From: Porphyromonadaceae bacterium UBA4277 | GTDB lineage: Bacteria > Bacteroidota > Bacteroidia > Bacteroidales > Muribaculaceae | Length of the DNA: 13,522 nt | NCBI GenBank assembly: GCA_002395965.1 | Contig: DGVT01000055.1 | Location: forward strand, 1-13,522 | Direction: 5' to 3' | Shown: positions 7,567-13,522 of the stretch, one piece after another | How the letters are laid out: each line of letters begins with the position of its first letter | Numbering within the stretch: the stretch's first letter is position 1 | Program-made: the position numbers and the translations under genes | Notes under the pieces: generated by a model | The model's database searches: none | What the model saw: only the letters and a program-made list of their open reading frames with translations | What the model was told of the DNA's origin: nothing

Positions 7567-8663
7567 TTCAACAAGCGGTAGAAAGTTGGGGTGTAATCTT
7601 TTTCAACCAATTCGGGATGGAAAATGGCAATCAAGTCCTTGAGCAGAACATCGGGCTTGACAGGCTCAATCTCATAGTAGGGAGTCTGCTTCATGTTGCA
7701 GTAAATCACCTTTTTCTCCTTGAAAGCCTTTAACATCTCGTTGCGAGGCTCTTTTGCCTTAAGTGCTTCGTAAGTGAACTCACCGTCAAAGCTGTTGAGG
7801 ATGCGCCAATAGTCGGCATTTGCCGAGAGTGCATACATTTTCTCAAACTCCAGGTCTTCGCCAGACTCTTCATCGTCGGTGATGACATAGTCGGCACCGG
7901 CATCGCGGAAGATTTGAGCCAGATAGTTCTTTCCACCCACAGCATGCCAGTTGCCATAATGCATCTCGCCACTGGTTACGGTTGGGCGACTGGCCACCTT
8001 GGCGGCTTTTTCCTTCAGGTCGTTGTAGCGGCTTTCGATGCCGGCAAATATCTCGTTGGCCTCTTTCTCCTTGCCAATGAACATGCCTATGAATTTAATC
8101 CATTCGGCTTGTCCCAGCGGGTCCAACTCTTTGTATCCAAGATGTGGAACCAGCGTTATGCCTGTTTCCTTGATCGACTCATAACCACCGCGCTTCGATG
8201 GCGAGATGAAAATAACATCGGGGTTGGCAGCCATGACAAGCTCATTGTCAAATTCACCTTCCATGCCAATCTTGACAATTTTCCCGTTTTTTACACGAGC
8301 TTTGATGTCCTCGTCAAAAAGATTCTTGGTGCTGGTGATACCTTTTACCACATCGTGGGCATCAAGAATAGTGAAATTCGACAGTTGAAGCGAAGTCATG
8401 CATATTGTGCTCTTGATGGGTACGGTCACCTTGGTATATCCCTCGGGAACAGCGGCGTTGGCGTCTTTCACCAGAGCGAAATGGTCCTTTTTGCCGACAT
8501 CGACAAGTCTAACATCAGCCGAGTCGCGCACGGTGAATCCTTTGGCATACTTCACTGTGATTGTTTCGTGAGCACCACCTTCGGCATTGCCGTTTTTTGC
8601 ACTGTTGTTGCCGCATGCAGCAAGCAAAACAGCCATCGCAAGAAGTCCAAAAAATTTCTTCAT
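7563..8663 (-). CDS. Lipoprotein ABC transporter substrate-binding protein, BtuF-like (corrinoid)
   Basis: Periplasmic binding protein of 366 residues that should deliver substrate to the adjacent permease. It begins with a lipoprotein signal peptide, MKKFFGLLAMAVLLAAC, whose lipobox LAAC puts the lipidated cysteine at residue 17, followed by a flexible Asn/Gly/Ser-rich spacer. The body resembles the class III BtuF/FhuD fold: ANPDVIFISPSKRGGYESIK and IGMFIGKEKEANEIF are typical, and a Trp/His-containing GEMHYGNWHAVGGKNYLAQ precedes FRDAGADYV. Its ATGA overlap with the permease links the two. The substrate is inferred to be cobalamin, cobinamide or another corrinoid from the operon; iron chelate or haem cannot be excluded from sequence alone. 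Start ATG 8663 is supported by the signal peptide. A 48-base AT-rich gap lies upstream. Confidence -1.
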   Translation of the reverse strand: MKKFFGLLAMAVLLAACGNNSAKNGNAEGGAHETITVKYAKGFTVRDSADVRLVDVGKKDHFALVKDANAAVPEGYTKVTVPIKSTICMTSLQLSNFTILDAHDVVKGITSTKNLFDEDIKARVKNGKIVKIGMEGEFDNELVMAANPDVIFISPSKRGGYESIKETGITLVPHLGYKELDPLGQAEWIKFIGMFIGKEKEANEIFAGIESRYNDLKEKAAKVASRPTVTSGEMHYGNWHAVGGKNYLAQIFRDAGADYVITDDEESGEDLEFEKMYALSANADYWRILNSFDGEFTYEALKAKEPRNEMLKAFKEKKVIYCNMKQTPYYEIEPVKPDVLLKDLIAIFHPELVEKDYTPTFYRLLK

Positions 8664-8711
8664 TTTTTATCAATATTAATAGTTTGCAAAGTTATATAAA
8701 AAACTCATGAT
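8664..8711 (-). other. AT-rich spacer between cbiJD and the uptake genes
   Basis: This is the longest gene-free stretch in the window. It is clearly more AT-rich than the flanking genes and includes TTTTTTAT/ATAAAAAA arms (8696-8703 and 8663-8670). It contains a candidate promoter box, described separately. It is too short for a cobalamin riboswitch, and no GC-rich stem followed by a T-run that would suggest a terminator is visible. Confidence -1.
8687..8694 (-). promoter_or_regulatory. Candidate Bacteroidetes -7 promoter box upstream of the uptake genes
   Basis: Read on the minus strand, 8694-8687 is TAACTTTG, an exact match to the Bacteroidetes sigma-ABfr -7 consensus TAnnTTTG. It ends 23 bases before the binding-protein ATG, in the only sizeable spacer of the operon. 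The expected TTG-type -33 element about 19-21 bases upstream is weak: the sequence there reads GGTTAA. An eight-base match with four free or weak positions can arise by chance in AT-rich DNA, so this is a candidate only. Confidence -1.
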
Positions 8712-10463
8712 TTAACCATATATGACACCATCATTGGTTATCATTAATATCAGCAGCTTGCCATTAGGCAGCAGTTTGCCGCAATGCTCTGCGCAGTGGT
8801 TAATCACCACGGTGGCAAAAGCTTGTAGCTTGTCTTGCGGGATTATTTCCCACAGTTCACGAGCAAGGGTAATATTTGAGATGTCGATGTCGCAACCCGC
8901 TTCGTGAAGCATGGAAGAAATGAAATCTTTGTCCATCGTTGAACGGCGGCTGTGCGTGTCGAGGTTGCCGGCAGCGAGTTTCACCGCTTTGCCAAGCATG
9001 ACGCCCAGCGTCACATTCTTGATGCCTAATTCATTAGCTATGCTTAGCGTTTCTCCAATGTAGTTGCCATATTCCACAAATGCCTGCTGTGGCAAGTCGG
9101 GATAAAGTGTCTTTACGAAGCGCTCACTCTTGCCGCCACTATTGATGACAACGCGTTCGGCCCCCGAGGCCTTTGCCACCTGCATGCACTTGCGGATGCT
9201 CTCAATAAAGGCCTCTTCAGAGAATGGTTTGACGATGCCCGACACGCCAATGATGCTTATTCCACCCTCTATGCCCAAGCGTGGATTAAAAGTGCGTTTC
9301 GCTTTGGCAACCCCTTCGGGAACCGAAATGACGATGCGCACATTTTGCTTGATGTTGTCGCGCATCATCTGCCGTGGACCCTTGTTGATGGCCGGCTCGC
9401 CTGGAGGATAGTCAAAGCCAGGAACCGTGAAAATGCCGACGCCTTCTCCACCCAGGATTTCAAACTTGTTGCTAAGCGTCACCGAAGCCCGAATCTCAAT
9501 GCCATTGGTTATATCGGGATCGTCGCCTGCCTCCTTGAAAACCGATGCATAACCTTCGCCATAAATCACTGGCACTTGTATTGTCTCATCATTGGGAAGC
9601 ACCACGGCAACCACCGAGGGTGTCTCGCCTGTTGTGAGACGAGTGGTGGCTGCTATTGCGGCCGCTGTGGCGCATGTGCCTGTTGTGATGCCGCTGTGCA
9701 AAGGATAAAACTCAGGCAGGAGTTTCTCCACTGCCCTGCGCAAGCCATGAGGGCCATTGACATGCTCAATTGCCAAGCCGGGGGCCGAAGGGTATGGAGG
9801 GCATTCCACGACAAAGGTGAGCACCCCATTGCGGCGTGCCGCATCCACTTTCTCAACAAAACCGCCACTGGTGCCACTCTCCTTGGTGATGATGGCTTGC
9901 GGCTGCAACTGCTTGAGCAACTGCTCGGTACCATGAGATTCGTAGTACACAAGATGGTCTTGTGGAAATCCTGCAGTGGCAGTTGCTTCACGCGACTCGT
10001 CGCGGTCAAGAATGCGGAACCAGCACTCATTGTGTTGCCAATAATCCTTCAACTTGCCAATGGTGTTGACACCGGTAAAAGCAATCAGGCGCTCGACATT
10101 ATGCTTGTTGAGCTGGCTAATTGCATCGTCATAGTCGCGACACCATACGAGATTGGCATCGTGGGGCGGGAAAATGCGGTTCACGCGAATTAACGGCACA
10201 CCTAATTGTTGCGCCAGATTCACCACATTGTAATGCAAATTTTGGGCAAACGGATGGGTGGCATCGATGATGAGGGCGATATCGTGCTCATGGCAGAACA
10301 CCTTCATCTGGGCAAGTTCCATCGTTCCTGTAAGGCGCACACCATGTGCAAGTTGAATGTCTTGCACATCGCTTCGGGTGGAATAGTAGTAGATGGCACC
10401 CGACTCGTCGAGCACCTTAGCCGCTATGCGTCCCTCGGTTGTGCCGCCAAATACCAGAATCAT
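8712..10463 (-). CDS. cbiJD: Fusion of cobalt-precorrin-6A reductase (CbiJ/CobK) and cobalt-precorrin-5B C1-methyltransferase (CbiD)
   Basis: A 583-residue two-domain protein. Residues 1 to about 250 are CbiJ/CobK, the NAD(P)H-dependent precorrin-6A reductase: FGGTTEGR at 5-12, DATHPFA at 67-73, VPLIRVNR at 89-96, and KESGTSGGF at 194-202. Residues from about 254 to the end are CbiD, the SAM-dependent C1 methyltransferase of the anaerobic pathway: HSGITTGTCATAAA at 256-269, TVPGFDYPPGEPAIN at 346-360, GGISIIGVSGIVKPFSEEA at 400-418, and GKAVKLAAGNLDTHSRRSTM at 491-510. CbiD makes cobalt-precorrin-6A and CbiJ reduces it to 6B, so the fused domains act on consecutive intermediates. The reading frame is continuous, so this is a true fusion, not a frameshift. 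The start overlaps the cbiGF stop by ATGA. CbiD indicates the oxygen-independent route. Confidence -1.
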   Translation of the reverse strand: MILVFGGTTEGRIAAKVLDESGAIYYYSTRSDVQDIQLAHGVRLTGTMELAQMKVFCHEHDIALIIDATHPFAQNLHYNVVNLAQQLGVPLIRVNRIFPPHDANLVWCRDYDDAISQLNKHNVERLIAFTGVNTIGKLKDYWQHNECWFRILDRDESREATATAGFPQDHLVYYESHGTEQLLKQLQPQAIITKESGTSGGFVEKVDAARRNGVLTFVVECPPYPSAPGLAIEHVNGPHGLRRAVEKLLPEFYPLHSGITTGTCATAAAIAATTRLTTGETPSVVAVVLPNDETIQVPVIYGEGYASVFKEAGDDPDITNGIEIRASVTLSNKFEILGGEGVGIFTVPGFDYPPGEPAINKGPRQMMRDNIKQNVRIVISVPEGVAKAKRTFNPRLGIEGGISIIGVSGIVKPFSEEAFIESIRKCMQVAKASGAERVVINSGGKSERFVKTLYPDLPQQAFVEYGNYIGETLSIANELGIKNVTLGVMLGKAVKLAAGNLDTHSRRSTMDKDFISSMLHEAGCDIDISNITLARELWEIIPQDKLQAFATVVINHCAEHCGKLLPNGKLLILMITNDGVIYG

Positions 10464-12232
10464 ACGTCGCCCTTACGGAATAAGTGAGTGAAATGCTTGT
10501 TGTATAGCTCAGACAGACCCTTTCGGTTGTCGATAGCTTCACCCACAACAATCATTGTTGTGAGCGTGAGGTTGTTGTCACGAACAATCTTCGACAAATC
10601 CTTCAGTTGTCCGCGATAAATCTTCTGGTCGGGCCAAGTGAGGTGGTAGCAAGCTGCCACAGGAGTGTCCTCGGGATATTCCTGAAGCAACTGGCGTTGT
10701 ACGTCATCGACTATTGATGCACTCAAAAAGATGCACATCGTGCTCTGGCTGCGTGCCAGCAAGTGCAACTGTTCCTTCGCGGGCATCGGCGTGCGACCCT
10801 CGCCACGGGTGAGGATAATGGTCTGGGTACGCTCGGGAATTGTGAACTGGCTGCGAAGCTCGGCTGCAGCGGCCAGAAATGACGAAATGCCCGGCGTGAT
10901 GTGATAGTCCATGCCGTGTTGGTCAAAGAATGCCATCTGTTCCTGTATGGCGCCAAAGATGCAGGGGTCGCCAGTGTGCAGTCGCACGATGAAATGCCCG
11001 CGATCGTAATGCTCCTTCATGAGAGCACATTGCTCCTCAAGATTCATGCTCGCCGAACTGCGCACCACAGCGCCAGGCTTGTGGCAAGTGGTGAGTTCAC
11101 GCGGCACAAGTGAGCCGGCATAGAGTATGAGGTCGGCACGCTCAAGCATTTTGCGACCGCGCACCGACACCAAGTCGGGGTCGCCAGGACCGGCACCCAC
11201 AATCTCGATGTGTCCCTGCTGGTCACGCAAATGCTTGCGGTCGATGGCAACTGCAGCGGTCCAATTCCTGCCTTTTATCTTGGGAATAATCAACTTGCCA
11301 TTATTCGAGCCCAGAATCGCCGCCGCCTCACACACGCTGGGAGTGCCCACATGTTTTGCTACGGTGTCACTTGGAGTTGGCACATCCACCGCCTTTAGTT
11401 GTTCGGCAGTGAAGAATTCCACTTCATATCCCTCTTCTTCAAGTATATCAATAAATGGCTCGTCGGCCTTAACGTCAATAGTACAATATTTTGTGGCACA
11501 TGGCAACAAGCCTTGCTTGCCGATGGCCTCATCCATTTGGTCGTAGATTTGCTCATAGTCATCGGGGTGATGAGCCAGTCCAAACCCAATGGTTCCCACC
11601 ATTGGCACAAAGTGCAGGGTGAGAACGCCATTGATATAGGGCTTGATGAACGGTGTCACCATGATGACGAGTTTATATTTTTGAGCAGTTACCTCGCTCA
11701 AATCATCGACGATGGTGACATGACTTGGAAGCGTACGTTCCATGTACTCTGTTCCCTCATCACGCACCTCGAGAAATAGTGCGGTTGGCTTTCGGTTGAC
11801 GAAGGCAAAGATGCAGGCGTTCAGATCGTCTTCACTGGCAATGGACCAATTGAAACGATTAGAAAGTGTATCTAAAGCCCACAAGCCAGCATTGTCGCTC
11901 AAGGTGGTAATGACAGGATTGGCACCAAGAACTGCTGCCACAAGCCGTGTCCACTCGTTGGCGCCACCCACATGACCCGAGACTACCGAAATCACATTCT
12001 TTCCCATGCCGTCTATACACAGCACAGCAGGGTCTTCATGCTTGTCTTTAATAAAAGGAGCAATGGTGCGCACACAAATTCCCATCGCCCCAACAAAGAT
12101 AAAGACATTAAAATCTGTCCAATTCTTGCCCACTTGGGCACGACTAATGGATTTTGCTCCTAAATCTGATTGCAGGATGTGTGCAATTTTCTCGCTCTCC
12201 TTGCTGATGTTGATGACGGCTATTTTCGACAT
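10460..12232 (-). CDS. cbiGF: Fusion of cobalt-precorrin-5A hydrolase (CbiG) and cobalt-precorrin-4 C11-methyltransferase (CbiF/CobM)
   Basis: A 590-residue fusion. Residues 1 to about 335 are CbiG, which opens the lactone ring of cobalt-precorrin-5A and releases the C20 carbon as acetaldehyde. Its N-terminal part shows FVGAMGICVRTIAP at 46-59 and VSGHVGGAN at 84-92, and its C-terminal CobE-like part shows TIDVKADEPFIDI at 251-263 and VCEAAAIL at 300-307. The usual GIGCRKGT-like motif of that part reads GFGLAHHP here. Residues from about 341 are the SAM-dependent tetrapyrrole methylase CbiF/CobM: IVGAGPGDPDLVSVRG at 344-359, YAGSLVPREL at 371-380, RLHTGDPCIFGA at 417-428, and PGISSFLAAAAEL at 447-459. 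CbiF makes precorrin-5A and CbiG uses it, so the partners are consecutive. The start overlaps the cbiET end by 13 bases and the stop overlaps cbiJD by ATGA. Confidence -1.
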   Translation of the reverse strand: MSKIAVINISKESEKIAHILQSDLGAKSISRAQVGKNWTDFNVFIFVGAMGICVRTIAPFIKDKHEDPAVLCIDGMGKNVISVVSGHVGGANEWTRLVAAVLGANPVITTLSDNAGLWALDTLSNRFNWSIASEDDLNACIFAFVNRKPTALFLEVRDEGTEYMERTLPSHVTIVDDLSEVTAQKYKLVIMVTPFIKPYINGVLTLHFVPMVGTIGFGLAHHPDDYEQIYDQMDEAIGKQGLLPCATKYCTIDVKADEPFIDILEEEGYEVEFFTAEQLKAVDVPTPSDTVAKHVGTPSVCEAAAILGSNNGKLIIPKIKGRNWTAAVAIDRKHLRDQQGHIEIVGAGPGDPDLVSVRGRKMLERADLILYAGSLVPRELTTCHKPGAVVRSSASMNLEEQCALMKEHYDRGHFIVRLHTGDPCIFGAIQEQMAFFDQHGMDYHITPGISSFLAAAAELRSQFTIPERTQTIILTRGEGRTPMPAKEQLHLLARSQSTMCIFLSASIVDDVQRQLLQEYPEDTPVAACYHLTWPDQKIYRGQLKDLSKIVRDNNLTLTTMIVVGEAIDNRKGLSELYNKHFTHLFRKGDV

Positions 12233-13416
12233 TTCAGTATGGATATTGGATTATTATCGTTGATTATAATGCGCAAGGGAGGCTCTTGGGTCAAGCCAAG
12301 TTCCTCGCACGCCTCATTAAAGAGCAAGTGGCTGTCGGTGTGGACAGCAGCGCTTGTAACGCTGTTCATCACGATGCACCCGTCGGGAGTGAGAACCGTG
12401 AGTACTTTCTGCATGATTTCCCTAAGATGTCCACCATGCCCGCCAATGAACACAGCGTCGGGCTGTGGCAATCGGCTGATGTCGATATCAAGGAAATCGC
12501 CGATGTGGCTGCTGATGCCTGGCGCGCCAAACCGGCGACTGTTTTCGCGCATCAGCGCCTCGCCCTCAGGGCGGCATTCAAAGGCTTCGATGTGCACATG
12601 TGGAAATTGCAGACGAGCCTCAATCGAGACGCTGCCAGTGCAAAAACCAATATCCCACATCACTCGGCGGCGAGTCAACTCAAGTGCCTGAAGCGTGAGC
12701 AACCTGACTGGCATCTTAGTTATCATCTTTTCACGACCATTGAGAAGGACAAATTCACTCTCAGGAATGCCAAAGTGGCGAGGCCGCAAATTGTTGCCTG
12801 TCAAGATTAAACAATTTGGGTAATCAAATTCTTGACCAAGAGCTGCTTGAAGCGACAGCGTGGTGATGCGCTCGCGCTCAGGATTGCCCAAATGCTCGCC
12901 CACATGCATGGTGTAGCCGTCGTAGCCATAGTTGAGCATTCGCCCTGCTATGGCGGCTGGCGTGTGCTCTCGGTCAGTGAGTACTCCAATCTTGGTAGCC
13001 CGCTCTATCAAAGCCTTGTCAAATTCGGGCCAAGGACGGCCAGTGAGCGACACGATGCGCATGTCGTGATAAGGCATCACAAGGCGGTGAGCCAAAGTTT
13101 GAAGGGAGTTGAAAGCCGGGTAGAGAACAATCTCAGCCTCGGGGAGGCGATGCTTGATAGTATTGGCAAAGCCAAAGAACAAGGGGTCGCCGCTGACAAA
13201 CACCACTACGTCATTGTTATTTTGATACTTCTCAAAGACAGCATCGAGCGGCACGGTGATGTCGATCCATTGCGCTCCCTCAGGCAAAAAATCAGCCACA
13301 AGTTCGTGATGCCGCTTGCCGCCCGAGAACAGTTGCCCCTGCTTGATGATTTCCAGCACCTCGGGAGGGAAATAAGGCTGGGGGGCATCGGTTATGCCAA
13401 TCACAAAGAATTTCAT
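12220..13416 (-). CDS. cbiET: Precorrin-6B C5,15-methyltransferase, CbiE-CbiT fusion (CobL-type)
   Basis: A 398-residue protein. Residues 1 to about 210 are the CbiE tetrapyrrole methylase domain (C5 methylation): KFFVIGITDA at 2-11, SGDPLFFG at 75-82, YPAFNSLQTLAHRL at 99-112, SLTGRP at 123-128 and VLTDREHTPAAIA at 145-157. The rest is CbiT, a class I SAM methyltransferase that methylates C15 and decarboxylates the acetate side chain on C12: a glycine-rich SAM loop DIGFCTGSVSIEA at 255-267, an acidic residue ending strand 2 (EAFE, 277-280) and FIGGHGG at 323-329. The same fusion is known as CobL in the aerobic pathway, so this one is not unusual. It overlaps the cbiC stop by ATGA and ends with TAG 13 bases inside cbiGF. 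Confidence -1.
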   Translation of the reverse strand: MKFFVIGITDAPQPYFPPEVLEIIKQGQLFSGGKRHHELVADFLPEGAQWIDITVPLDAVFEKYQNNNDVVVFVSGDPLFFGFANTIKHRLPEAEIVLYPAFNSLQTLAHRLVMPYHDMRIVSLTGRPWPEFDKALIERATKIGVLTDREHTPAAIAGRMLNYGYDGYTMHVGEHLGNPERERITTLSLQAALGQEFDYPNCLILTGNNLRPRHFGIPESEFVLLNGREKMITKMPVRLLTLQALELTRRRVMWDIGFCTGSVSIEARLQFPHVHIEAFECRPEGEALMRENSRRFGAPGISSHIGDFLDIDISRLPQPDAVFIGGHGGHLREIMQKVLTVLTPDGCIVMNSVTSAAVHTDSHLLFNEACEELGLTQEPPLRIIINDNNPISILKCRK

Positions 13417-13522
13417 AAGTCACGTCCGGGTTTTAGTTGTGCTGCATCGTCAAAGCACAAGATGGCATTGCACAGCGTGGCGGCAAGGTTGCTGCCCCCC
13501 TTGCGACCCTCAACTATGATTT
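13413..13522 (-). CDS. cbiC: Precorrin-8X methylmutase CbiC/CobH, C-terminal end (runs in from the right edge)
   Basis: Only the last 35 residues and the stop are in the window. They read EGRKGGSNLAATLCNAIL followed by a short tail ending in PGRDL. The RKGGS..A..ICNALL pattern is the conserved C-terminal signature of CbiC/CobH, which moves the methyl group from C11 to C12 to give cobyrinic acid. The TGA stop at 13415-13413 overlaps the cbiET ATG at 13416-13414. The short visible part limits confidence slightly, but motif and context agree. The reaction directly follows CbiET. Confidence -1.
   Translation of the reverse strand, partial: IIVEGRKGGSNLAATLCNAILCFDDAAQLKPGRDL

Noticed and set aside
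7914..8699. A 261-codon open frame on the plus strand opposite the binding-protein gene
   Set aside because: It is antisense to a well-supported lipoprotein gene with matching frame and signal peptide, and its translation shows no recognisable domain. It is most likely a by-product of codon bias.
8663..8703. Inverted repeat TTTTTTAT/ATAAAAAA around the spacer as a terminator or operator
   Set aside because: The arms are pure A/T, eight bases long and 25 bases apart, and one reaches into the start codon. A stem would be unstable, and chance is likely in such AT-rich sequence.
8664..8711. Cobalamin riboswitch upstream of the uptake genes
   Set aside because: The spacer is 48 bases, far shorter than a cobalamin riboswitch, and no B12-box-like sequence is seen. 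A riboswitch, if present, would be upstream of the operon, beyond the right edge.
9345..10193. A 282-codon open frame on the plus strand opposite cbiJD
   Set aside because: It lies wholly inside a gene with diagnostic CbiJ and CbiD motifs, and its translation is rich in Cys, His and Arg without a domain. It is a shadow frame.
1..13522. A previously undescribed system, mobile element, CRISPR array or RNA gene
   Set aside because: Every gene fits a known B12 biosynthesis or uptake family, and apart from the small repeat tract in cbiA I saw no transposase, integrase, direct-repeat array or tRNA/rRNA-like sequence.

Overview
The window is one uninterrupted block of a vitamin B12 (adenosylcobamide) biosynthesis operon. 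All 14 genes are read on the minus strand, so transcription runs from position 13522 towards 1. Coding density is nearly complete: the longest gene-free gaps are 48 bases (8664-8711) and 30 bases (3614-3643), and most neighbours overlap by ATGA or are one base apart. Roughly balanced base composition, few clear Shine-Dalgarno sequences, a candidate TAnnTTTG promoter box, and multi-domain Cbi fusion proteins suggest a member of the Bacteroidales (Prevotella/Bacteroides/Muribaculaceae-like). This assignment is inferred from style and content only.

Layout in order of transcription. (1) Corrin ring block, anaerobic (early cobalt insertion) type, marked by CbiD and CbiG: end of cbiC (13413-13522), cbiE-cbiT fusion (12220-13416), cbiG-cbiF fusion (10460-12232), cbiJ-cbiD fusion (8712-10463). 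(2) Corrinoid uptake pair: a lipoprotein binding protein (7563-8663) and a BtuC-like permease (6535-7566), with no ATPase beside them. (3) Nucleotide-loop block: cobS (5724-6521), cobC (5192-5722), cobU (4684-5190), cobT (3644-4687). (4) Amidation, adenosylation and side-arm block: cbiA (2354-3613), PduO-type adenosyltransferase (1857-2357), cbiP (373-1860), and the start of cobD, threonine-phosphate decarboxylase (1-380).

Together the proteins take a cobalt-precorrin from C11 methylation through ring contraction, C1 methylation, reduction, C5/C15 methylation and methyl migration to cobyrinic acid. They then amidate and adenosylate it, prepare the aminopropanol-phosphate arm, and attach the lower ligand. 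The early ring steps (cobaltochelatase, CbiL, CbiH), CbiB and a transporter ATPase are not in the window and may lie outside it.

The most notable observations are three fusion proteins whose partners catalyse consecutive steps, a run of degenerate 7-base repeats inserted in frame in the interdomain linker of CbiA, and the orphan uptake pair embedded in the operon behind a possible internal promoter. I saw no mobile element, CRISPR array, RNA gene or clearly undescribed system.
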